From positions 15,339,741 through 15,403,740 of the forward strand of contig OX336348.1 of assembly GCA_946902875.1 (NCBI GenBank): a DNA stretch of 64,000 nt, written 5' to 3'. Position 1 is the stretch's first letter. Each line of letters opens with the position of its first letter. The stretch is from Nematopogon swammerdamellus. Taxonomy: Eukaryota > Arthropoda > Insecta > Lepidoptera > Adelidae. This document shows, piece by piece, positions 55,092 through 64,000 of this stretch. The notes under the pieces were generated by a model, which was given only the letters and a program-made list of their open reading frames with translations, ran no database searches and was not told the origin of the DNA. Both the position numbers and the translations under genes were made by a program.

Positions 55092-55599
55092 AATTTACGT
55101 TTAACCGTTGCGTTATACGCGCTTGAACACACCTTACCTTTAATCCATCCCCTCCCTTGCATCTTCCTCTATCCACAAAGAATACCGCCAATTTTCTACG
55201 GATAAAGCAGCGGCAACTGACAGTTTTCAAACTGAAGTTCAGTCGCGACCTTCAAACGAACTACACGCGCTACATTACCGCTCCGCTACCACGCTACCGC
55301 TTTGCTCTTGGACGAGCTCTAACCGCTTTTTTATATCGCACTTCGTTCGAGTCCGAGAGTTGAACATAGAGGCGCCTCTCACCACTACAAAACCGCGAAT
55401 GAAAGTGAGTAACGAACTCTCCCGCACGCGAGTGAACTGAGCCGGTCTTCGCCCGTGATTCCTGCCCCTGGAGTCTGGAGCTGACGAGGAGGCTGCTGAC
55501 GGATGCGACGATTTCGTAGAAAGAAGCGCTGCAGAAAGCTGTCGAAGGTCATTGGCGCTATCATGTGTATATTATGTGTATATTATATATATTTTTTTT
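55092..55599. other. Gap, no gene seen
   Basis: Moderately GC-rich with a short TA microsatellite at 55562-55590. The flanking 97- and 68-codon frames have no domains. Confidence 0.4.
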
Positions 55600-55990
55600 T
55601 TGTTGATGGACTTGCCGCGCTCCCCGCGCTGGTCCGACGATATACACTCACTCTACAAGCCCATGGAAACACACAAATTACACGATATCTCCTTATGATC
55701 AACTTGTCTCACTTTAGTACAAATTAAATTTCATTAAATTTTTAGTATCACGAACTCGCCGTGCCGCGCACGAGTCCAACGATATACTTTCACACTACAA
55801 TTACACGAAAACGCACATATTATACGAAATCCCTTTACGCCCAACTTGGCTCACTTTAGTACAAATTACTTCGGTTAATCTTTCAGTAAGATAGACTTGC
55901 GGCGCTCCGCGCACGGGTCCCTCAATGTACTTGTTCGCAACTATTACACGGCTATGCACAAATATCACAAGAAATTTCTCTAAGTCCAAC
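55600..55990. repeat. Three diverged tandem units, about 125 bp
   Basis: Each unit has a gccgcgctccgcgca-type box, a cgatatac box, acacgaaaacgcacata and ctcactttagtacaaatta. Related single phrases lie at 54500 and possibly 59560-59640. Confidence 0.65.
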
Positions 55991-55998
55991 TCAGTCAG

Positions 55999-57756
55999 TC
56001 AGCGTGCAAGCGTCCACTGCTGGACATACGCCTCTCCAATTTTCGTCCAGTCCTCCCGGCCTTCAGCGATACGGAACCACTGATTTCCGCCGGCGTACTT
56101 GATGTCGTCGTCCCACCTGGCAGGTGGTCTTCCCACACTCCGTTTTCCTGTCCACGGACGCCAGTGTAGGACACAGTTACTCCAACGGTCATCGTCTCTT
56201 CGGCTAACGTGCCCAGCCCACTGCCACTTGAGCTTAGCCACCCGGTGTCCAATATCGACTACTTTGGTGCGTCGGCGGATTGCCTTGTTTTTTTTTTTTT
56301 TTTTTATGGAAACTGGTACGGTTGGCTACATCACCTACAACATCCGTGATGTCAGCCCATAACACCGGGTGAACTTGGTGCCACGTCAGTGCTTCCCTTC
56401 GGTCGTGCCGGCTACACTGAACTGGACGGAAAACACAAACTATTTGCATAGCCGTCTCGACCGACCTTAAATTCAGTGCGGTGGTACCAACCCGGGCGGG
56501 TTAAACCCTACCACCTAGTGATATAAGAAGGGAGTCATATCCCTTAGTCGCCTTTTACGACATACACGGGGAGAGATGCAGTGGGGCTATTCTTTTAAAG
56601 TACCGGCCCCACACGGTACATTACCGGCCCCACACGGTACGCACCATATCACGTAGCGATATTCCCAGCATGGCTCGCTCCATTGCTCGCTGGGCAACTT
56701 TCAACCTTTGGACATAAGCGACCGTCAGAGTCCACGTTTCACACCCGTACGTCATAACCGGGAGGACACACTGGTCATGTATGCGGGTCTTTAAATTTTG
56801 CGGAAGGTTCAGGACGAATTTTAGTTTTCCAAAGGCAGCCCAACCCAGTTGAATTCCTCTCTCCACCTCCTTAAGCAGACCTTGTCTACCAAGCCGCAGA
56901 ATTTGGCCGAGGTATACGTACTCTTCAACCTGTTCGATCACTTCTCCGCCAACAACAATTTGTCCTCCCGTCATAACCTCGGTCGCCATGACCTTGGTTT
57001 TGTCCCGGTTCATCTTCAGACCAACCTTCATCGACGCTGTATAAAGGTCTTCCAGCATGATCTGAAGCTAATCTCGGGAATTTGACAGACGAACAATATC
57101 ATCGGCGAAACGCAGATGACTGAGAAGATCTCCATTCACGTTTATACCCATGTTGTCCCACTCAAGCATCTTGATCACATCTTCCAATGCGTTTGTGAAG
57201 AGCTTGGGTGAGATCACATCTCCCTGCCTTACCCATTTATCAAGGAGGATGGGTTGGGTATTCTCGTGAAGCCTCACAGTCATCGCCGCGGACCGATACA
57301 GATTTCGGAGCACCTCGATGTAGCGGTGGTCGATTCTGCACCTTAGGAGAGAGTTTTCGACAGCCCATTTTTCAACTGAGTCGAACGCCTTCTCATAGTC
57401 GACGAAGGCTAGGAAGAGCGGCTTGTTGTACTCCTCGCATTTTTGCACCACTTGTCTCACAGTAAATATGTGGTCCATGGTGCCGTATCCTTTCCTAAAT
57501 CCAGCTTACTCACGAGGCTGATACTGGTCCAGCCTCTGTGTCAGCCGACTCGTGATGACTCTTGAAAAGACCTTGTACACGTGGCTAAGAAGTGAGATAG
57601 GTCGATAGTTTTTCGCCCTATCCCCCTTCTTGTGAAACAAGACAACGACACTATTTCGCCATGCGGCCGGAACTACACCGCCTTCAAGAACTGCATTGAA
57701 CAGTTTTTGCAGTTCCTTCAGGATCGGTCGTCCGCCAGCGTTCAGCAGCTCTGTCG
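55999..57756 (-). pseudogene. RTE reverse transcriptase and C-terminus
   Basis: After the shift the RT runs through a stop at 57506-57508. It continues with MDHIFTVRQVVQKCEEYN, LAFVDYEKAFDSVEKWA, KWVRQGDVISPKLFTNALED and LRFADDIVRLS. A TAG at 57068-57070 precedes DLYTASMKVGLKMNRDKTKV and DQCVLPVMTYGCETWTL. The last part before the SINE is MLGISLRDMVR. On its other side lies RVAKLKWQWAGHVSRRDDDR, then GRPPARWDDDI and EAYVQQW. Motifs are ordered as in RTE. Confidence 0.9.
56290..56640 (-). mobile_element. SINE family A, near full length, inserted in RTE
   Basis: Reading minus: head gtaccgtgtggggccggta (present twice, 18-20 bp apart), agaatagccccactgcatct, gtgtatgtcgtaaaaggcga, then the full family A body and poly-A (plus T run 56288-56305). 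It interrupts RTE coding sequence, so the host sequence on both sides is recognisable. No clear target duplication was found. It shows the family A head is the same as in B and C. Confidence 0.93.
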
Positions 57757-59411
57757 TTATCCCGTCTTCACCTGGAGCCTTGTGTTTTTGAGTCCTTTCA
57801 AGGCAGCCTTTATCTCGTAGACACTAATATCGGGTAGATCCTCCGTGTAGTGTCTAGTGAGCGGCGCACGCCTATCAGAGTCGACTGGTTTGCTTGGACT
57901 TGGGGCAGGGATTGCTGCGGAGTACAATTGGCCATAAAATTCCTCCACCGCCACAAGAATATCCGGCTTTCTTGCGGTGACAACCCCATTCGCCCGCTCG
58001 AGTTTCGAGATTTGGTTAGCGCCGGTAGAGAAGGCACGGGCAAACACTTTGCTGCCTCGATTTTCCTCTATAACGAGCTCAACCATCTTCATGTTCTCTC
58101 GGCGAATATCACGGCGAATGGACTTGCTTATGGTCTTATTGAGGTCCTTGTGCACGACACTACTCCGGGTTTCCGGTTTCATATTCCGTCGTGTTTCCAG
58201 GAGCCTCAACGTCTCTGCGGATAGCTTGCTACGGGGTGCCTGTCCACTTTTGCTAAAGTGCTGCTCTGCAGTGTCCGTTAGTGCGGATAAGAAGCCCGTA
58301 TACACCTTGTCGATGTCGGCATCCTCATCTCGTGGCGCTAAGCCATAAGCATCCGCGAGTTTGGCTTCGAAATTTTCGAGCGTCTCGTCCGGTATGTTCA
58401 GCTTGGCCAGCGGTTTGTGGATGAGTTTGCGCCGTTCCATCTTGAGGTTTAGCTTCAGCGTACCTCGCACTAGTCGGTGATCGCTGCCAGTATCGAAGCG
58501 GTTGAGGACAGTAACGTCTATACACGACGATTTACTGTCCGCCAGTATGAAGTCGATCTCGTTCCTCGTGCAACCGTCAGGGCTGGCCCACGTCCATTTC
58601 CTTTTCTCCTTTTTCAGGAAAAAGGTATTCATGGCGTGGAGCTGGTTGGCTTCGAGATAGTTGACCAACATCTGGCCGCGTCGATTTCTGACACCGATAC
58701 CGTACGGTCCTACTGCTCTGTCTCCCTTCAGAGGCTTGCCCAGCTTGGCATTGAAATCTCCCATCACGTACTGGAAGTGAGATTTGTTGGTTTCTAAGGC
58801 TTTCGATACATCCTCGTAAAACTGCTCCACCTCGTCGTCACCGTGTGAACTCGTGGGAGCGTATGCACCACCTTCAGCTGATAATGCTAGTTCAGCCTGA
58901 TGATGATGTAGGCCACTCTGTCTGACACGCTGTCGATTTCGATGATGCTGTTTACGAGGCTGCGCCTCACCATAAATCCCACGCCGCCTTCCGATTTTTG
59001 GGGATTTCCTCTGAAGTAGAATAGATTGCCGGAACGTAGCACCTCAGTCTCTTCGCCCTTTCTTCTGACCTCGCAAAGACCCAGCATGTCCCATTTTATA
59101 TGAGCCAGCTCCTGTTCCAGCTCGACCAGTTTCTCTTGCGTTCTCAAAGTCCGTATATTATGGGTAGCCAAGTGTAGTTGGGTGTGGCAGCCAGATCTAA
59201 CCCAGGGATTCTTAGCACCCCTCGCCCCGCCGGAACCTGGACCGCCACCACGATGATTCGGAATAGCGGGGCCGCTGGGAACTAGGGGGCGAGGTACTGT
59301 TGGACTTTTCATTTGGAGGTTTTGGCCATAAATCGCCACGTTGGCCAAACGTCTTGGCGAGTCTTCTGCTCTCGTCAGCCTTAGGATTGCAATACACATG
59401 GTATTACGCAC
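57757..59411 (-). pseudogene. RTE endonuclease and linker
   Basis: N-terminal half: LHLATHNIRTLRTQEKL near 59170, DMLGLCEVRRKGEE and GVGFMVRRSL. A TAG at about 58885-58887 and a nearby shift follow. The second part (58830-57757) has YVMGDFNAKLG, NEIDFILAD and GSDHRLVRGTL, the APE-type catalytic motifs. A one-base loss near 57790 shifts into RT. The lysine- and arginine-rich linker (FSKSGQAPRSKLSAETLRLL) is typical of RTE. Confidence 0.88.
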
Positions 59412-59500
59412 CTAGGTTTCCAGGATACACCGCGAGGAGGTGTGAGTCGGAAATTGGAGAAATAATTACACTCCGCTACTACTTCACAATGGTGCGATGG

Positions 59501-60840
59501 TGCCGCATTAGCAGGAGATTAATTCAGTCTCCCTTTTATATCCCTTTTTAAGTCTAACTCATCACACTCTATATACCTGTGCCGCTCGAGGCCGAGTATC
59601 GGTACTTGTTCAAAATTACATTTCACTACTACTAAATTTGGCTAAAATAATTTCTGAGGAACCGGCCTTATCGTATCCCAATCAATTCGTCTTTAGGACA
59701 ATGCGCGGCACTATTGTTATTATTAAGTAATCTGTGCTTCGGGCTGGCACGGCCATTTACTCATAGGGAAAGTTCTAGAAACACGTGGCGGTCGGGTTCC
59801 CGCGCTTCTTCGGCAGCTATCTCGGCCGCGTTACGGCGAGTCCGACGCGCGAGGTTGATGCCGCATGTCGATCCGTGCCTGTTCGGCCGGCCACGGGACG
59901 TCGCATGTGGGTGGCCGTACCGTACTCGGAGGGAGACCCGTATTACTCAGTTTCACTTAGCTGTAATGGATTCCCGTCCGCCGGACCGCTGGGCAGTGCA
60001 CCCGGAGTCTGTAGCCGTCGGCCGCAATCTGAGAGGGCGTGCCGGAAGGCCTGCAATCACATCGGTGTACCGTTATAACTTTACTTCGCCCCTTTCGTGG
60101 GAGTGGGTTTGCTCCCCGCGGCGAAATAAATCGTTCTGTAATACGGACACTCACCCTCTCAATTGCTCTCCGGATCCCTGGTTGTCCCGCGCGACGGTTG
60201 ACTCCGCTTCACCACGTTCGCTCGATGATTCAATGGCTTATTACACTTGTTTCAATATTTCTCGACCTTGCTCATTGATGGCGGTAAGATGTCTCTGCGC
60301 CGACGTTTTATCTCGAACGTTCCTCGTGGCCCTCGCTATGCCACCTGTCGGCTGGCCGGAACACTGCGTCGCTCACGCTCCCGGCTGCGTGTGCGCGGTT
60401 CGCAGTTGTCGGCGCTCTCCTCCGTCAGATGGCGCAGTGCTTCTTTTTTGGCTGTGCTTATATGCCCATTACATATGTATACATATGACTAAAATGTTAA
60501 GTTGTGTGTATGATGATTATTTCTGAAATACCTATTTCATGCACATGTACAAATATAATTTATGACTCTTGATCAGTAGATAATTTCAAGAATTTTAAAT
60601 TTGCTTTACGTTTGATGATAAATTCTCAGTATTCATAAAAATGGAATGTGTAAAAAACAAATCATAGTCTATGTTGTGTGGAGCTTAACGGTCAGTTATA
60701 GCTTAAAGTCTTGCTTGTACACACGTTTCTCTACATCATCATGACATCGGTAAGATACATATTTTGCTTTTTTAAATATATGTATAAGTAAAAAAAAAAT
60801 TACGTAAGTATATATAGTTTTTAGCACTCCAGAAATTTAA
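59501..60840. other. Uncharacterised GC-rich block and AT-rich flank
   Basis: GC-rich at about 59750-60440, with a 270-codon plus-strand frame (59714-60526) and shorter ones in other frames. The frame is rich in Arg, Ser, Pro and Cys with no domain, as expected from composition. An aataaa near 60125 with cgttctgtaatacggacact following could suit an LTR end. Function unknown. Confidence 0.4.
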
Positions 60841-60880
60841 TAAAATTAGCTGAATTAATGTTATTACTTTTTATTTTCAG

Positions 60881-61178
60881 ATCAAGCAAACAGAATGCAG
60901 ATTTGAGTAAGAAGCAGAAACAAAAAAGAACTAGGAAAGACCAACTGCAAGCTTTGTTGTCGTATGTAATGATGACACCGGCACAGACTAGAGGACAGCA
61001 GTTAATCAAGATACAAATTTTTGATGTTCTGCCCGATGGGCTCGATGCTTGTGAAGTGCCATCGATCCAAGGACAATATGTTGTGCAAGGAGCAGGGATT
61101 GATGAAATTCTGAATACTACGGAAAGAGTTTTAAAGTTAATTTCCAAAAAAGTGATTATTAAATTTCTAAAAAAGTGA
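60881..61178 (+). CDS. Possible terminal exon, unrecognised protein
   Basis: A pyrimidine-rich acceptor (acttttattttcag, AG at 60879-60880) precedes a 98-codon frame that ends in TGA at 61176-61178. The peptide is lysine- and glutamine-rich at the start (KQNADLSKKQKQKRTRKDQL), then QQLIKIQIFDVLPDGLDACE and YVVQGAGIDEILNTTERVL. No family is recognised. It may be a host exon or element coding; it lies next to the DNA polymerase fragment but on the other strand. Confidence 0.35.
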
Positions 61179-61234
61179 TTTTTCATACTGATGTTTAAAA
61201 TAACAGCGTATTTACAACTCAAAGCGTTTTATTT

Positions 61235-61465
61235 AAATAAAAAACACGCAATGACAAAGAAAGGGTTAAAAGCACTACAGTTACACATAAAATAAACACA
61301 GTACATTAATATTACAGAACATAATTTCTGAGACTTAATAATTAATTACAAATATTAATTACCCTTTAAATAATAACCTGTATTGCTAAAGAAAGGGTTG
61401 CAATCATGAAAGATACACATAAAATAAACACAGTACATTAATATTACAGAACATAATTTCTGAGA
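61235..61465 (+). repeat. Two-copy direct repeat with 51-bp identical core
   Basis: acataaaataaacacagtac followed by attaatattacagaacataa and tttctgaga occurs near 61283 and 61415. Each copy is preceded by aaagaaagggtt. The period is about 132 bp. No gene. Confidence 0.88.
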
Positions 61466-61547
61466 TGTAAATTAGAACGATGTTTGAATCAAAACATACA
61501 AACACACATTTGAATCAAGCGGTAATGCCCCCAGGGCATTACTATAC

Positions 61548-63062
61548 TTATTTTTGTACAGTACAGGTACTATACTTATTTTTGAACAATTGTCGTTTAT
61601 CATCAGATCTATTGAGAACTGTTTTGTTTATCTTTTGAGTGTATAACACGTGTTTCATTGATCGAATTGTTAACATTTTACGTTGTAGAGACTCGTCACT
61701 ATCGAGAGCCTTCCTATATTCTTTTCGGTTTATTAATTTTGTTGCAGATGGGGTGACCCCTTTAGCTTTTTTAATAGAGAATTCAGGTGTTTTAATGCAG
61801 TATAATTTTGCTCTCAACCCTATAAATTCCTCTACGGGAAGACCACCCAAATCATCTTTGAATAGTCCTGGTATTTTGTCGTGTACGCGTGGGATATTAT
61901 AAATATTGTCTTTTGAGAAATTGCTTGTATCAAAAAATTATATATATTTTTTCATGTCTTTGTAAAAATCATCGGTATGTACATGATATAAAAGAGTAAT
62001 ATATATTCGGTGGTATCAGTGTAACACAACTTGATATTACTACCATATAGAGGCTTCATTACAGAATAATGGAAATTATATAAATGAGTCTTGGCCAATT
62101 CTAAGACGGTGAACCTGATATAAATAGGTCTGTCCAAAACTATTCCAGTCGGGTGCAGCTGAATAGCGGCCAAATTTTCAGAAAATACAGAGATGTTTTT
62201 GAAGTTACGTCGAGAAATCAATTTACCTGCTCCGAGAACATTGTTGGGCAGATTTGTATGGTCTCTCCATACATTTGCTAACTTCACATCGACTTGATTG
62301 CGTTTATTTTCAATTGTCTTTCCAAATATTGCATTATTATATAAATTCAAGTTGTCCTTTTCAAATTCTGACTTAATTTGTTTGCGTAGAGAAGTGTTTG
62401 TTTAAATGTAAGCACCCTGTGAATTTTTTTTAAACTAAACCGTTATGTATACAAGCTTTCAAATGAATATAATGAATAACGTATTTGTTCTTGTTGTATA
62501 GACTTGCAATGAGTTTATTATTTGTACCATTAATAGGGGTGAATTTCTAAGGAGTAAAAGGCAAATCTGCATGAGCGTCGTGGAGATATTCCGGATAATC
62601 CATGTCGACTTCCAGAATATATACTACGTCTGAGTCATCGGCCACATCGCAAACATTAAATTTCTCAACTTCATTCGCGCCCAGAAATCGAAAGTTTGCT
62701 ATAGCCAATTTCCTCTTCATTACAAAACCGTACAAGTTATTGCAATCTAAATACACCAGGAAAGACGTTCTTTCGTTTTTATCATAATCTGATAAATATC
62801 CTATTTTTTGAAACGGCGTTTATTTGCCTTGTCATACCGCAGTACACTTTGGGCGAGACCTCCGTGAACGCCTTTTTCTAAACATTCATATATTTCCAAA
62901 TCTGAAACTAGTTCTAGTTTTACTTTTGTGTACAACAACATTGCGTCCCAGCTTAAACCTCGTGATGTAATATAATAAGCTGGATCAAGTTTGTAAAATT
63001 CTAAACTCATCTCTCGAAAATTTTCAAATATGTTACACTGCAAAAGTACGTCAGATTTTAGG
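61548..63062 (-). pseudogene. Polinton/Maverick-type family B DNA polymerase, C-terminal half
   Basis: Reading minus: NIFENFREMSLEFYKLDPAY and RGLSWDAMLLYTKVKLELVS, then MYLDCNNLYGFVMKR with the motif A aspartate. EVDMDYPEYLHDAHADLPF follows. After stops and shifts come LYNNAIFGKTIENKRNQVDV and the motif C region LCYTDTTEY, where YxDTDS is usual. EEFIGLRAKLYCIKTPEFSI and SDDKRQ lie near the end. This is the protein-primed polB of Polinton/Maverick or related virus-like elements. The exonuclease half is missing, and at least four frame breaks are visible. No capsid or integrase genes of such an element were seen. Confidence 0.88.
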
Positions 63063-63411
63063 TAGAGGTTTTTTTTTTTATTGACAGCGCGACATATCGA
63101 CGGTGGAAATTTGAAAAGCTATAAGGGACAAAGTACCAACTTTACAGGAGAAGCGATCAAAGTTTAAAAAAAAATCTGTGCTTGCCATGATTAATCACAG
63201 AGTTTCACAACTGACTTTAAAATTTTATTTATAAGTCCTCTTTCTAACTAAATCTGTCATGTAGTTGTATTTTTACCCGTTTATGAGATAAAGCCGAAAA
63301 TGTCCTTTATGCACACGCCTAATTTTGAGCATGTCAGCCTTACGACAATTGCTCATAATTGTGAACATTTTATAATGTGGTAAAGGGACAATAATTGTGC
63401 ACCTTTTTAAC
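63063..63411. other. Gap with a tiny LINE end fragment, no gene seen
   Basis: ttttttttattgacagcgcgacat at 63071-63094 resembles the poly-A junction of the LINE family at 3656 and 6709. It may be a very short 5'-truncated copy. aaatttgaaaagcta near 63107 also occurs near 3575. Confidence 0.45.
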
Positions 63412-64000
63412 CGACTTCCAAAAAAGGAGGAGGTTCTCAATTCGTCTGTATGTTTTTTTTTTTTTTTTTTTTGTATGTTTGTTACGCGATTTCTCCGTCA
63501 ATTGAGGGCCGATTCAAAAAATTCTTTTTTTGTTAGTTAGGTCATACTTCCGAGGTGGTCCCGTTTCAATTTTATAGAAATTGGTTCAGTGGTTTTTGAA
63601 AAATCAGCATAATACTATGGTGTGTGGTTACCTTCAGCAAAACTTGTGATGTGGTCGTTTTCGGCAATTTTCAGTTTGATAAATTAGTATGGTGTGTGGT
63701 TACCTTCAGCAAAACTTTTGTGATGTGGACTTATTCAGCAATTTGCAGTCTGACACATATGGCGAATAATTCTGTACCACTTCAATCGATTTCGATTATT
63801 CGATTTAGATTATTCTTTTTTATGTAATATTACTAATAATATTACTAAAAAGAATGAAATAAAAACTGTTTTAAAAAATATTAAACCGATTTCCAAAAAA
63901 CAAAAAAAAAAGAACTAAAAAGTATTAAATACCTAATATTTTGAAATTTTCTCTGTCCTGTTGAAATACATGAATCGATATACTAGTGATACATATTCGG
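63412..64000 (+). repeat. Dispersed repeat, runs off the window
   Basis: Starts aaccgacttccaaaaaagga, then an impure T run, gttacgcgatttctccgtca and gaggtggtcccgtttcaatt. It is the inverted partner of 50824-51416 and continues beyond the window. Confidence 0.92.

Larger units (their letters stand above)
55995..59500 (-). mobile_element. RTE-clade LINE, decayed and interrupted by a SINE
   Basis: Reading minus: an endonuclease N-terminal part from 59411, RT, and a C-terminal segment ending in EAYVQQWTLAR at about 55999. The SINE at 56290-56640 splits the C-terminal coding sequence. There are several stops and frameshifts, so the copy is dead. The 5' limit is estimated. Confidence 0.9.

Overview
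This is a stretch of insect nuclear DNA, most probably from a moth or butterfly (Lepidoptera), made up almost entirely of transposable elements, their nested remains and satellite-like arrays. The mix points there: BEL/Pao and Ty3/gypsy LTR elements, RTE-, CR1- and Jockey/CR1-like LINEs, hAT elements, and short repeats starting with the cccgcggcttcgctcgcg terminus or carrying the gtcgtaaaaggcgac box. Order-level placement is inference; nothing in the window proves a species. No bacterial-type operons, rRNA operon, CRISPR array or complete host gene was seen.

Layout. 1-5.5 kb: a 68-bp tandem array, a duplicated AT-rich repeat and a dead LINE tail. 5.8-6.15 kb: a GC-rich candidate promoter with a first-exon donor. 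6.7-10 kb: a Jockey/CR1-like LINE with one break in its reverse transcriptase. 10.6-13.7 kb: a foldback repeat, a perfect 149-bp inverted repeat, a SINE with tRNA-like and 5S-like modules, and a 130-bp tandem array. 14.3-23.5 kb: a BEL/Pao element into which a gypsy element with near-identical short LTRs has inserted. 23.5-32.9 kb: a broken CR1 ORF1, unassigned sequence, a LINE tail, and a CR1 element with a long open ORF2.

33-41 kb: two exon-like coding blocks in compatible phase, 7 kb apart on the plus strand, probably part of a host gene for an extracellular protein. The intron between them holds SINEs and two hAT insertions with 8-bp target duplications. 41.5-44.2 kb: a fold-back structure with 210-bp inverted ends. 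45-49.4 kb: SINEs with perfect target duplications and a large inverted 68-bp-repeat array. 49.4-53.9 kb: repeats, then an inverted-end element enclosing a retroelement reading frame. 54.6-59.5 kb: a LINE tail with a target duplication and a decayed RTE element interrupted by a SINE. 61.5-63.1 kb: the decayed C-terminal half of a Polinton/Maverick-type family B DNA polymerase. 63.4 kb to the end: an inverted copy of a repeat at 50.8-51.4 kb.

The most notable signals are: (1) short elements that combine different heads and tails; (2) a CR1 ORF1/ORF2 junction with an A-AAA-AAG slippery heptamer and no ATG start for ORF2; (3) a perfect 149-bp hairpin; (4) inverted-end elements filled with 68-bp tandem repeats; (5) a hAT-like element enclosing a GC-rich promoter and first-exon-like segment; (6) the candidate host exons. 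All sequence comparisons were made by eye; no alignments or database searches were run.
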